DNA from: JADKCL01 sp046050405
GTDB taxonomy: Bacteria; Bacteroidota; Bacteroidia; J057; JADKCL01
Assembly (NCBI GenBank): GCA_046050405.1
Contig: JBJOPY010000056.1
Coordinates: 1 to 32,980, forward strand
Reading direction: 5' to 3'
DNA: 32,980 nt
Shown one piece after another: positions 16,668-24,634 of the stretch. Each line of letters starts with the position of its first letter. Positions within the stretch are counted from its first letter, which is position 1. The position numbers were made by a program, and so were the translations under genes. The notes beneath the pieces are model-generated. The model was not told where the DNA came from, did no database searches, and was given only the letters and a program-made list of their open reading frames with translations.

Positions 16668-18155
16668 CTAGTGCTGAAACCGCGCCTTGACCATTGTCTC
16701 GAATTCTTTCGAGACCTTGTCATTGCGGTTTACGTTGGGATCATTGAATACGTACTTGTCCAGGACCTCGTTCACATCGTCCAAGGACTCGGCCTTGTTC
16801 ATCTTGTCCAGGACGACCTTGAACTTCACGCTGCTTCCCCCGAAGACTTTCTGGACGTATTGAAATTGCTTGTGAACGGGGATTTGCTCAGCCTTGATGA
16901 ATTTGGTTCCTTCGTCATCACCAGCTGGATTCGCTTGCTGACGGTAGCGATCCGCCAGCGTGCGCGACTCCTTCCCTCCCAAATCCCCGGATGGGTCGCT
17001 GTTGCTGCCTACAAGGGGGCGTGGAGTGGGGGGGGGAGTGACCGGACCCTCCTTCTCGGGCTCCTTTTCCACAGGCCTCGGTTCATTGGCTTTCACGCGC
17101 ATCTCGATCTTGGGGGTGCTACCGGACTCCTTCTTCTCAATTCCACGCTCCAGCAATGAGGATTGCCTGCCTTCTCGATTCGCAAACGCCTCATTGAGTG
17201 ACCTCTGCCTGTCTTCCACCTTGGAAATGGGCATGGCAGGGGTTACGGCAGGCCTGGACTTGGCTTCCCCCTGCACCCATGGTGGCAGTTTGCTGCCTTC
17301 GGATTCGTGCTCTGATCCTTGGTCCTTGGAGGTTAATGGCGGGACACTCGGCTGGGAAGTACGATGCTCGTGGCTGTTATCCTTCCTCTCCTCGGAACGC
17401 TGGATGTTCTCAGATCTTATGCGGATTACAGTCCTCTTCGACTCTTCCGATTCGTCCGCAGGATGATCCCTACGTGTTTCGTCGGCGACAGGCTCGGGAG
17501 CCGGTTGGTCCTTCCCGACGACCCCATCCAGTTCCAGGCCTGTCAGGTTCAGAAAGAGATCCCTTTGGTATTTAGCGATGCTTTTCCCCTCCTTGCTTTC
17601 CCACAGCTCGATCACGCGATCAAACTTTTCAAAGAAAACCCTTCGCTCCACTTGTGGGATTTCATTCTTCTCATGGTACTTGAGGATGGCCTGGATCACG
17701 AAGTCGTAGCTGCTGAAGTAGTGCGCATGCTTGCGGACAAGGTCGATGGCAACCGACTCTGAATTCAGGAAGAAAAACCTGCCAATGCTGTCCTCTGCAT
17801 TCAAGATTAGCTTGAGGCTGTTGTAAACCGCCTGGCGGACCAGCGGCTCGAAGTCCTCTTTGCGCACGAGAATATGGCCGGACAGGATGTTCAGGAACCT
17901 GCGCAAGCCTTCTTTGACATCAGAATGGGTGAAATCGAAGTATGGATGAACTATCTGGGAAACCTGGGCATTCCAATCTTGGTAGATCCGGAAGAGGATG
18001 AATTGATTGACCTGGGGATGCTTTGAGAACTGCGCGATGTCAGTTCCGCTGATAGCACCGTTTTCAAAACGATCCTGGCCAATTTGCATTAGTGAGGCCG
18101 TGATATCATCGACCAATTGGTTCAGCTTCTGATCTGCAAGGATAATCTTCTTCAT
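16668..18155 (-). CDS. Unrecognised three-part protein with disordered proline-rich middle
   Basis: Protein of 495 residues that I cannot assign to a family. Residues 1-210 look like a folded helical domain (LNQLVDDITASLMQIGQDRF, then RQAVYNSLKLILN). Residues 215-405 are low complexity, rich in Glu, Arg, Ser and Pro, and probably disordered. Residues 410-495 form a second helical domain (VHKQFQYVQKVFGG...LDDVNEVLDKYVF). The proline stretch at about 373 is encoded by nine consecutive C on the coding strand (17028-17036), a possible slippage site. No signal peptide or membrane helix. The ATG at 18155 (MKKIILADQ) is preferred to one at 18206. It converges on rodA and is divergent from the tdk remnant. 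Confidence 0.8.
   Translation of the reverse strand: MKKIILADQKLNQLVDDITASLMQIGQDRFENGAISGTDIAQFSKHPQVNQFILFRIYQDWNAQVSQIVHPYFDFTHSDVKEGLRRFLNILSGHILVRKEDFEPLVRQAVYNSLKLILNAEDSIGRFFFLNSESVAIDLVRKHAHYFSSYDFVIQAILKYHEKNEIPQVERRVFFEKFDRVIELWESKEGKSIAKYQRDLFLNLTGLELDGVVGKDQPAPEPVADETRRDHPADESEESKRTVIRIRSENIQRSEERKDNSHEHRTSQPSVPPLTSKDQGSEHESEGSKLPPWVQGEAKSRPAVTPAMPISKVEDRQRSLNEAFANREGRQSSLLERGIEKKESGSTPKIEMRVKANEPRPVEKEPEKEGPVTPPPTPRPLVGSNSDPSGDLGGKESRTLADRYRQQANPAGDDEGTKFIKAEQIPVHKQFQYVQKVFGGSSVKFKVVLDKMNKAESLDDVNEVLDKYVFNDPNVNRNDKVSKEFETMVKARFQH
17028..17036. repeat. Nine-G homopolymer inside a coding region
   Basis: Nine consecutive G on the plus strand, so C9 on the coding strand, encode three prolines in the context TPPPTP. 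Gain or loss of one base would remove the C-terminal domain (about 120 residues) of the 495-residue protein. Tracts of this length are prone to slippage in bacteria. Confidence 0.7.
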
Positions 18156-18173
18156 GACTTGGAATGCGCCGGA

Positions 18174-18182
18174 CAAAATATA
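18174..18182 (-). promoter_or_regulatory. Imperfect -7-like element before the 495-residue protein
   Basis: The minus strand reads TATATTTTG, one T longer than TAnnTTTG, 18 bases upstream of the ATG at 18155. It is a weak candidate promoter that also supports the shorter start. Confidence 0.3.
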
Positions 18183-18417
18183 GCTGCAAAAATAAGAAAA
18201 CTCCACCGTGCTCTGCGGAAAAATGAGTGACAGGATTGCCTCACGTGTGGATTTTCTGCCAATCGTCTGCTTGAAAAAACTAAAGGAAGGCTTCTATTTC
18301 AACCAAGGGCACTTTCGGCCGTTTCACAAGTTATTCACCCGGATCATTGATGAACTGCCAATGCAGGCGAGGTGGGGCAAGCTAAATTTACCACCTGCCC
18401 TTCTAAGATACAACATT

Positions 18418-18990
18418 ATGTTTATGGAACCGCATTACACCAATCCAATCACTCGATCCATCGAAGTCATTGTGGGAAGCATGTTCTCAGGCAAGACTGA
18501 GGAACTCATCCGCCGGCTGCGCCGGGCTCAAACCGCCAACCAAGCGGTCGCCATCTTCAAACCCGCCATCGCGATACGCGGTACTGCTAGAGGAAGTTAG
18601 TTTCCCATGGCGGCAGCTCCATTCCTCCCATTGCTGTGCCCCATTCACAACAGATCCTTCTGCTCATACAGGACATCAAGGTCATCGGCATCGATGGAGC
18701 CCAGATTTTCGACGCTGGTATTGTTGACGTGGCTCGAATCATTCCCAACCAAGGATTGGTGGCAGGCTTGTACATGGATTTCACGGGGAAGCCCATCAGC
18801 CCCATTCCAGCTTTGATGGCCACAGCGGAGCTTGCCACCAAGACCCACGCCATCTGTCAGAAATGCGGAAGCCTTGCCAATTTCTCCTTTCGCAAGTCCA
18901 GCGCCAAGGGGGCAGCTATTGCTCGGCGGGAAAGACTGCTACGAACCGCAGTGCCGGCATTGTTTCTTCCAGACCGCGAGGGATGACTGA
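18418..18990 (+). pseudogene. tdk: Decayed thymidine kinase gene
   Basis: The intact start reads MFMEPHYTNPITRSIEV, then the P-loop GSMFSGKT and the helix EELIRRLRRAQ up to FKPAI (18570). Two extra bases then shift the frame (DTRY resumes at 18573), an in-frame TAG lies at 18588, and the reading VSHGGSSIP continues from about 18600. Further on, conserved DEAQFF reads DGAQIF, so the catalytic Glu is lost, and the conserved RVIVAGLD strand has lost three residues (QGLVAGLY). An extra base in the G run at 18908-18912 breaks the frame before the last zinc-binding cysteines; correcting it restores GGKDCYEPQCRHC and a stop at 18988. Such mixed lesions mean genuine decay rather than one sequencing error. 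The organism would then lack this route of thymidine salvage unless another copy exists. Confidence 0.88.
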
Positions 18991-19053
18991 ACAGGGAATC
19001 ACCTGAAAGGCTGCCCGCTCCGATTGCGGACAATTACAATGGTTCCTGCTTGC

Positions 19054-19803
19054 CTAACTGCCGAGAAAGACGCCTAACTTGAGGCCAATGTTGGACTGGC
19101 TACCCAGGATGAACTGTGAATCCTTGAGACTCTCGACCGGCCTGAAGGCGCTGTTGAGCGGCTGATAGTCGTTCTGGCGGAGACATGCCTGGAAATAGGG
19201 CCGAATGAAGATCCCGGGGCCTACGCCGTCCCGAAAGGCGATCATGAAATGGAGGAAGCTCGTGGTGCCGAAGTTCAATTCATTGACATAGCGCCCGAAG
19301 ATCTGACCTCTGATCAGTGTGCTTGGTCCTCTCTTGCCCTCGATTAGCACGTTCCCGAAGTCCAGCGACTGACCCAGGGCGATCCGGAACGACTCCCTGC
19401 GAAGCAAAAACACCCCGATCCCGAGATCGGCTGTGCTCGCATTGTACCTGACGATCGCCTCCTGTGTCTCGATAGAGTTTGGGCTGAGCTCTCCTACCGC
19501 ACGGGATTGGGCGATACGCATGGTGAATTGGAATTCCAGCAGTACGCCGTCGAGATCGCATCCTACATGCGCCGTCACTCCGACAGGCATATGAATTTCG
19601 CTCATCTTCCTGGAAGCCGTCCATGGATTCTCGGCATTGAAGGCGTTCAGGATGTAATTCAGGCTGTCCAAGCGGGCATAGCTGTGGTTGTACCCTATCC
19701 CCATGTGCACCCGGTTCTGTGCATAGGTCACGAGCGAGGAAGCTGTCATCAGGAGCGACAGCAGCCTCGCCCATCGCGTCCCCTTAGACCGGATATCAGC
19801 CAC
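19054..19803 (-). CDS. Outer-membrane barrel-like protein, downstream of arginine decarboxylase
   Basis: Exported protein of 249 residues. The signal peptide is RSKGTRWARLLSLLMTASSL with probable cleavage after TYAQ (about 29). The mature part alternates short polar and hydrophobic stretches typical of beta-strands (VHMGIGYNHSYA, GVLLEFQFTMRIA, FRIALGQSLDFG, IFIRPYFQACL) and ends in IGLKLGVFLGS, like the closing strand of a small barrel. The start is a GTG three bases after the speA stop, so it is in the same transcript. Length, signal peptide and the MSEIHMPVG segment recall the protein encoded upstream of speA, suggesting paralogy. No named family recognised; function unknown. Confidence 0.75.
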   Translation of the reverse strand: MADIRSKGTRWARLLSLLMTASSLVTYAQNRVHMGIGYNHSYARLDSLNYILNAFNAENPWTASRKMSEIHMPVGVTAHVGCDLDGVLLEFQFTMRIAQSRAVGELSPNSIETQEAIVRYNASTADLGIGVFLLRRESFRIALGQSLDFGNVLIEGKRGPSTLIRGQIFGRYVNELNFGTTSFLHFMIAFRDGVGPGIFIRPYFQACLRQNDYQPLNSAFRPVESLKDSQFILGSQSNIGLKLGVFLGS

Positions 19804-19806
19804 TTC

Positions 19807-21198
19807 TCAATACCCCAAAATCTTCATCATGGACTTATAGCTCTGTTCCTTGGAAAAAAGCTTCGTGGTGATATCGCCATTTTCATCGCGATCCACAACG
19901 ATGTGCTTGGGTGTCGGCAAAAGGCAATGTTGAAGGCCGTGGTAGCCGCCGATGGATTCCTGGTAGGCTCCAGTATTGAAGAAGCCGATGTACTGTGGCC
20001 GCCCACGCTTGAACCTAGGGAGATAAATGGCGTTGCTGTGTGCCTCGGCATTGTAGTAATCATCGCTGTCACAGGTCAATCCACCCAAGAATACACGTTC
20101 ATAGGGCTCGTCCAGATTGTCGATGGCCATCATGATGTACCGCTTGTTGATGGCCCAGATATCTGGAAGGGTGGTCATGAATGAGCTGTCAATCATGTCC
20201 CATTTCTCACGGTCATTTTGCTGCTTCTGCTCAAGGATGCTGTACAAGTTGGCTCCGCTCTCACCGACGGTAAACGTACCGAACTCTGTGAAGATGTCAG
20301 GCTCCTTCACGTTCCGTGCGTTGCAGTTTTCTTTGATCTGAGCTACAATCTCCTCGGCCATGTACTCATAGTTGTACTCGAATGCCATGCTGTCCTTGAC
20401 AGGGAAGCCGCCACCGATGTTCAAGCTATCGAGTTCGGGACAGATGTTTTTCAACGCGCAGTAAACATTCAGACACTTCAGCAGCTCGTTCCAATAATAG
20501 GCTGTATCGGTGATCCCAGTATTGATGAAGAAGTGCAGCATCTTGAGATCCAGATGCTTGTGTTTGCGAATCTTGTCCACATAAAATGGAACGATGTCCT
20601 TGTACCTGATTCCGAGCCGGGAGGTGTAGAACTCGAACTTAGGATCCTCTTCTGCGGCGATTCGCAACCCAATTTTGCAGGGCTTGCTGGTAAACTCAAG
20701 CAAGCGATCCAGCTCATGCATATTGTCAAGTACGACGATCAGGTTGTGGAATCCCTTCTCGATGAGGCGAGCAATGTTCTGCAGATAGTTGTCTTTCTTG
20801 AAGCCATTACAGATGATGTACCGATCAATGTCAAGCTTTCCTGCTTCGTACAGGCTCTCCACTATGTTGATGTCAAATGCACTGGAGGTCTCGATATGCG
20901 CTCCATGTTCCAATACTTTTTCGATCACAAATGAAAAATGCGAGCTTTTGGTGCAATATGCATAGTGGTACTCTCCATCGTACAGTGCCTTGGCGATTCC
21001 GACACTGAATAGCTTCCTTGCACGGTCGATCTGATGACCGATTCTAGGCAAATAACTGACCTTCAGTGGTGTTCCGTATTGCTCAATCAGATCCATCAGG
21101 GAAATGCCCCACCAATAAAGTTGATTGTCTTCGACGTGAAAGCCCTCCTGAGGGAAGTGAAAGGTCTGCTCGATGAGATCAATGTATCTGTCCTTCAT
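19807..21198 (-). CDS. speA: Biosynthetic arginine decarboxylase (short Bacteroidota form)
   Basis: PLP enzyme of 463 residues with the fold of alanine racemase-type decarboxylases, converting arginine to agmatine, the first step from arginine to polyamines. Landmarks are HYAYCTKSSH with the PLP lysine K84, SSAFDINIVE, the glycine loop SLNIGGGFPVKD, FTEFGTFTVGESGAN and GGLTCDSDDYYN with the catalytic cysteine (about 376). It is much shorter than E. coli SpeA, as usual in this phylum. The ATG at 21198 (MKDRYIDLIEQTFHFPQE) matches the family N-terminus; the open frame back to 21414 adds 72 unlike residues and contains a promoter-like element. It sits between two barrel-like proteins on the same strand. 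Confidence 0.93.
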   Translation of the reverse strand: MKDRYIDLIEQTFHFPQEGFHVEDNQLYWWGISLMDLIEQYGTPLKVSYLPRIGHQIDRARKLFSVGIAKALYDGEYHYAYCTKSSHFSFVIEKVLEHGAHIETSSAFDINIVESLYEAGKLDIDRYIICNGFKKDNYLQNIARLIEKGFHNLIVVLDNMHELDRLLEFTSKPCKIGLRIAAEEDPKFEFYTSRLGIRYKDIVPFYVDKIRKHKHLDLKMLHFFINTGITDTAYYWNELLKCLNVYCALKNICPELDSLNIGGGFPVKDSMAFEYNYEYMAEEIVAQIKENCNARNVKEPDIFTEFGTFTVGESGANLYSILEQKQQNDREKWDMIDSSFMTTLPDIWAINKRYIMMAIDNLDEPYERVFLGGLTCDSDDYYNAEAHSNAIYLPRFKRGRPQYIGFFNTGAYQESIGGYHGLQHCLLPTPKHIVVDRDENGDITTKLFSKEQSYKSMMKILGY

Positions 21199-21276
21199 TT
21201 CAATCTTTAACTCATTTAGTGAGAACCAATTTTCATAGTGTAACTTACCCGGATATGATCTGATTCTGGATTCCAG

Positions 21277-21284
21277 CAAAAATA
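21277..21284 (-). promoter_or_regulatory. Internal -7 element for speA
   Basis: The minus strand reads TATTTTTG, a perfect TAnnTTTG, about 78 bases upstream of the speA ATG. It would give a leader of about 73 bases containing a six-codon reading frame (MKIGSH, 21216-21236) and an overlapping ATG-AGT-TAA. Confidence 0.4.
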
Positions 21285-21474
21285 GACTATCCATTTGGAT
21301 TCTCAAACGATCCACTACTTGTGGCGCATATTTAAGAATGGGTGCTTTAGAAATTGCTTCCTGGAGGGATTGTGGACATGTTCGGCGCCAAGGAAAGCCT
21401 TCCAGTGGAGGCATGCAGTCATCAGGAGACCTTTTTCAACCTTGTGAACTTGGCCGACCCAGATCCTTGTCAGT

Positions 21475-22215
21475 CTATTCATCCAGAAAGCCAAGAATAT
21501 CCAGGTCGAAGTTGACGGAAAGGCCTACATTGAAGGGATTGTCCAGCAAGGGAGCCGTGATCGCAGGAATCCCCGGCGTGGATCCGTTGAGCATTTGATC
21601 AAAGAATTGAAAATCAAATTCTTGGAATGGAACATGGACGTAAGGTGCAATGGACCAAGTGGTAATGTCTTCCTGTGATTCCCTGAAGCTCATCTTAAGA
21701 AAGGTCGAGCCTGCAAATACCGGAAGCCTCCGAACCAGCGAATAGTCAATCCGATGGATCTGGCTCTCCGGGCCGCTACGGTTCAGAAGTCGCATATAGC
21801 CGGCATCCAAGGCCGCTCCCAGGTACATGACAAACTTCTCCTTGTCTACCATGGCATATCCACCCCCAAGGCTGAGGGCTTGTATCACGAATCTCCAATC
21901 GGTTTGGTCAAGTCCGTTTGTGGTGGAATTGAAACTCTTGGCCGTGGCACGCTGTCTTCTCGTGTTCAGGTTCAGCAACACCATTCCACGTCCGGACCTA
22001 TAGCTCACTTGGTGGATTTCACCCATCGGCCAATGGAACCGGTTCATTGGACGATAGAGAAAGGCTCGGTCGTTATACTGGTCAATCGGCACATTGGCAT
22101 TTGGCATGCTGTTATAGCCAGCCTGGAATCCGAGACCGAGATACAACTGCCCATGTACGTATCCCGCAGCCGAAATCAGGCCGATGACCAGGATTCTCCT
22201 AACATTTTGCATCAT
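21475..22215 (-). CDS. Outer-membrane barrel-like protein, upstream of arginine decarboxylase
   Basis: Exported protein of 246 residues. The signal peptide MMQNVRRILVIGLISAAGYV is probably cut after HGQ; mature LYLGLGFQAGYNSMP starts like many Bacteroidota barrels. Further strand-like segments are GMVLLNLNTRR, FVIQALSLGGGYAMV, FVMYLGAALDAGYM and the end NPFNVGLSVNFDLDILGF. The start ATG at 22215 is preferred to a GTG at 22236. It has the same size and layout as the protein after speA (IHQVSYRSGRG against IHMPVGVTAHVG after a MGEIH/MSEIH motif), which suggests ancient duplication, although identity is low. It is first in the minus-strand group and divergent from the radical SAM gene. Function unknown. 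Confidence 0.75.
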   Translation of the reverse strand: MMQNVRRILVIGLISAAGYVHGQLYLGLGFQAGYNSMPNANVPIDQYNDRAFLYRPMNRFHWPMGEIHQVSYRSGRGMVLLNLNTRRQRATAKSFNSTTNGLDQTDWRFVIQALSLGGGYAMVDKEKFVMYLGAALDAGYMRLLNRSGPESQIHRIDYSLVRRLPVFAGSTFLKMSFRESQEDITTWSIAPYVHVPFQEFDFQFFDQMLNGSTPGIPAITAPLLDNPFNVGLSVNFDLDILGFLDE

Positions 22216-22400
22216 GTCTTCGACGGTAGTGTCCACTCAAGTGTATCAGGGGCTCGGCTTCACAGCGGGGCTTGACCCGACCTTCAAAATAAATGCTTAA
22301 TTGTGTATATTCCTTTGCCAATAACGTAAGGTGTACCACCATCTTTCATTCCCAATGGCATGCTTGTGCGGATGCCTGGCGTTTCTCAATTCCGATGTCC

Positions 22401-22408
22401 TATCTTTG
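22401..22408 (+). promoter_or_regulatory. -7 element TATCTTTG directly before the radical SAM gene
   Basis: A perfect TAnnTTTG match ending six bases before the ATG at 22415. It decides the start: upstream in-frame codons (GTG 22331, ATG 22355) would lie before the transcription start. It predicts a leaderless mRNA. Confidence 0.6.
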
Positions 22409-22414
22409 CTTGGA

Positions 22415-23464
22415 ATGTACAAGGCGGGTGATTACTTGGTGAGAGGCGGCCGGATGTTGCGCAATCGGACGTTTCCTAGGCATCGGCGCATCTCGACGCT
22501 GATGATCTACGCCACAGATCTCTGTGATTCTCGCTGCAAACACTGCCTGATATGGGCAAAGCGACCCGTGCAACATCTCCCCAAGGAAACCGTTTACGGC
22601 CTGATGGAGAACAAATGCGTGACCAAACATACCAAAGTCGGTCTCGAGGGCGGCGAATTCCTCCTGCATCCCGACTCCAGGGAAATCATGGCCTGGTACC
22701 GCAAGCACCACCCAAATTTCGACCTGCTGAGCAATTGCCTGAAACCCGACAGCCTGATAGAGGCAGTGAAGGCAACTCCTCCCGTACGACTGTACATCTC
22801 GCTGGATGGAACCGAGGAGACCTACAATGCAATGCGCGGGAAAGACGGCTACAGAAGCGTCCTGAAGGTGATCGAAACCTTGGAGTCCGTCGTCCCGATT
22901 TCAGTGATGTACTGCGTCTCGCCGTGGAACTCGATGGACGACCTCGTACATGTGGCCGAAGTCTGCACCTTCCATGGGATCGATCTCCGTGTGGGCGTGT
23001 ACAGCGACATCCGGTTTTTCGATACCAAGGATGCTGCATATCAGCAGTCAAGCCTCGGAACGATCCCCGAAAGCCTGAAGCGATTCAAGGAAAACTACGA
23101 CTACCTCGTACTGTATGACCAATGGCAGGAAGGAAAGTTGGTACTGCCCTGCAAGAGCATCCTCGATTCGGTCGTAGTGCTCCCCAATGGTGATGTGCCC
23201 ATCTGCATGCACCTGGAGGACAAGCTCGGCAATGTCCATCAGAATTCGCTGGATGAGATTCTGGCCAAGGACGCAACGATTGCGACGCTGAATGACCACC
23301 ATGACAACTGCAACGGTTGCTGGATCAATTTTCATCGGAAGTACGACCTGATCCTATTCAAGAATCTTGAACGCTTCTTTCCAAAAGCATTGATATCCAA
23401 AATGTTCGGCTACTATCAATGGACGGACGACCCGAGGCGGAGGTACAAGGATCTCATTCGGTGA
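22415..23464 (+). CDS. Radical SAM protein with SPASM-like C-terminal domain
   Basis: Predicted iron-sulfur enzyme of 349 residues. The radical SAM motif CDSRCKHC (C37, C41, C44; CX3CX2C) binds the cluster that splits S-adenosylmethionine, and GLEGGEFLLHP corresponds to the GGEP motif. The C-terminal region has CKS...LPNGDVPICMHL, then LGNVHQNSLDEIL and CNGCW, the order seen in SPASM or twitch auxiliary-cluster domains. Such proteins modify peptides, lipids or sugars; nothing in the sequence fixes the substrate, and no obvious precursor peptide or partner enzyme is adjacent. It is divergent from the speA group and followed by 430 bases without a clear gene. The start was chosen from the promoter position and a sensible N-terminus (MYKAGDYLVRGGRML). 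Confidence 0.88.
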   Translation: MYKAGDYLVRGGRMLRNRTFPRHRRISTLMIYATDLCDSRCKHCLIWAKRPVQHLPKETVYGLMENKCVTKHTKVGLEGGEFLLHPDSREIMAWYRKHHPNFDLLSNCLKPDSLIEAVKATPPVRLYISLDGTEETYNAMRGKDGYRSVLKVIETLESVVPISVMYCVSPWNSMDDLVHVAEVCTFHGIDLRVGVYSDIRFFDTKDAAYQQSSLGTIPESLKRFKENYDYLVLYDQWQEGKLVLPCKSILDSVVVLPNGDVPICMHLEDKLGNVHQNSLDEILAKDATIATLNDHHDNCNGCWINFHRKYDLILFKNLERFFPKALISKMFGYYQWTDDPRRRYKDLIR

Positions 23465-23894
23465 AAGGTCGCCCGGACGGGGGTTCCATCCAAATCCCCC
23501 AAACTTTGCAAGGATGAGCCACGAAGCAGCAATGGCATTGCACCGGCCAGCAGGATCCCAGGGGCGGAGGTTGGTCGAGGATGCTGGCTGGAGTACTTTT
23601 CCGCCAAGGCCGGCATGGCGGGCCCATGTTCACGCCTGTAAACACCGAGGAGCATTCCACATCCATTCGGCGTGATGAGATCGTCAATTCATCTGAAGCC
23701 AGATGCATGGCTCCCCTAAATGTGCGAGGCACTTGCCACCGGGTGCATTCCTTCTCATTACATCGGAGGATTCCTGGATAGCGAACCATGGGTTTCTGCT
23801 GAGGAACTTAAGGTATTCACTCTCGATATCGCCGGAATGACTGCCGTGCGCCAAACCTTCGGAGGGTCTTGGGCGTTTTTTCCTGCGGCGTGCC
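23465..23894. other. Gene-free stretch between radical SAM and GNAT genes
   Basis: 430 bases in which open frames up to 111 codons exist on both strands but none has family resemblance, a promoter element or a plausible composition. A short peptide gene cannot be excluded. The best plus-strand candidate is an ATG at 23720 reading MCEALATGCIPSHYIGG, with no clear relative. Confidence 0.4.
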
Positions 23895-24431
23895 ATGGAT
23901 TTGATCCTATCGACAGATCAGCTACAGATCATCAACTGCGACCTGCAGATGATTGAAACCTTGCTTCGAGGCAATGCAGCACTTGCATTGTACCTGGGAG
24001 CCGAAGTCCCAGGGGACTGGACGGAATTTGGGACACCCATTTTTCAGTGCACATCGGCTCGCCTGCGGGAATTTCCGAACGATGCAAAATGGTGGACTTG
24101 GCTGGCTGTGCTTCGGGAGGAAAATCGATTGGTGGGAAGCTGCGGCTATAAAGGAGCACCGAATACAGATGGCGAAGTCGAAATAGGCTATGAGATCGCA
24201 GCATCCCGCCGTAGGATGGGATTGGGTACGGAGGTTGCACTTGCACTGCGGGATTTTGCATTTGGGCACAGAGAGGTCAAAAAGGTCAAGGCCCACACCT
24301 TGGCAGGGCAGAATCCATCCACCCGAATTCTGGAACGCTGTGGGATGACGAAAGTGGCAGAGGTGATGGATCATGCGGACGGCTCTCTGTGGAGATGGGA
24401 AATCGACCGTGAGACGTATTGCAGAGGATGA
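23895..24431 (+). CDS. GNAT family N-acetyltransferase (RimJ/RimL-like)
   Basis: Soluble protein of 178 residues. It has the GNAT fold order: N-terminal strand with LQMIETLLRG, central GSCGYKGAPNTDGEVEIGYEI (strands 3-4), the acetyl-CoA pyrophosphate loop RRRMGLGTE, and the closing KAHTLAGQNPSTRILERCGMTKV typical of the RimJ/RimL/YdaF type that transfers acetyl to alpha-amino groups or small amines. The substrate is not predictable. It stands alone and converges on the DUF72 gene. The ATG at 23895 is the first start in frame; no promoter element was found. Confidence 0.88.
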   Translation: MDLILSTDQLQIINCDLQMIETLLRGNAALALYLGAEVPGDWTEFGTPIFQCTSARLREFPNDAKWWTWLAVLREENRLVGSCGYKGAPNTDGEVEIGYEIAASRRRMGLGTEVALALRDFAFGHREVKKVKAHTLAGQNPSTRILERCGMTKVAEVMDHADGSLWRWEIDRETYCRG

Positions 24432-24634
24432 GGGCGGCCATTGGTTCCCAGCAGGACCGGAGACGCTCGGGCTATTTACGCAAGAATTGCCCCTCCATGG
24501 TCAGGAGGGTTGGAGACACTTCCCCGAAGGCGAAGAGATGATCTTCACAGAGTTTCCATGCAGCATGACACTCCGAATAACAGGCACTTTGAAAACTTCC
24601 CACTGGATTGTCGGTCTCGCCGTTGCCTGCTGAC

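Noticed and set aside
18330..18340. A DnaA-box-like nonamer (TTATTCACC) upstream of tdk.
   Set aside because: Single imperfect copy with no cluster of boxes or AT-rich unwinding region, so not an origin.
21199..21414. A 72-residue N-terminal extension of arginine decarboxylase.
   Set aside because: The family N-terminus begins at the ATG at 21198, and the extension contains a promoter element and has no resemblance to known proteins.
22331..22414. Earlier starts (GTG 22331, ATG 22355) for the radical SAM gene.
   Set aside because: They lie upstream of the predicted transcription start set by TATCTTTG at 22401, and the extra residues do not resemble the family.
23860..23885. Possible terminator with a T6 run before the GNAT gene.
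   Set aside because: The stem next to the T-run has only three or four pairs.
23720..23956. A 78-codon plus-strand frame containing EALATGCIP, reminiscent of a glycosyltransferase motif.
   Set aside because: The rest does not fit, the frame runs into the GNAT gene and an in-frame stop directly precedes it; the resemblance is probably chance.
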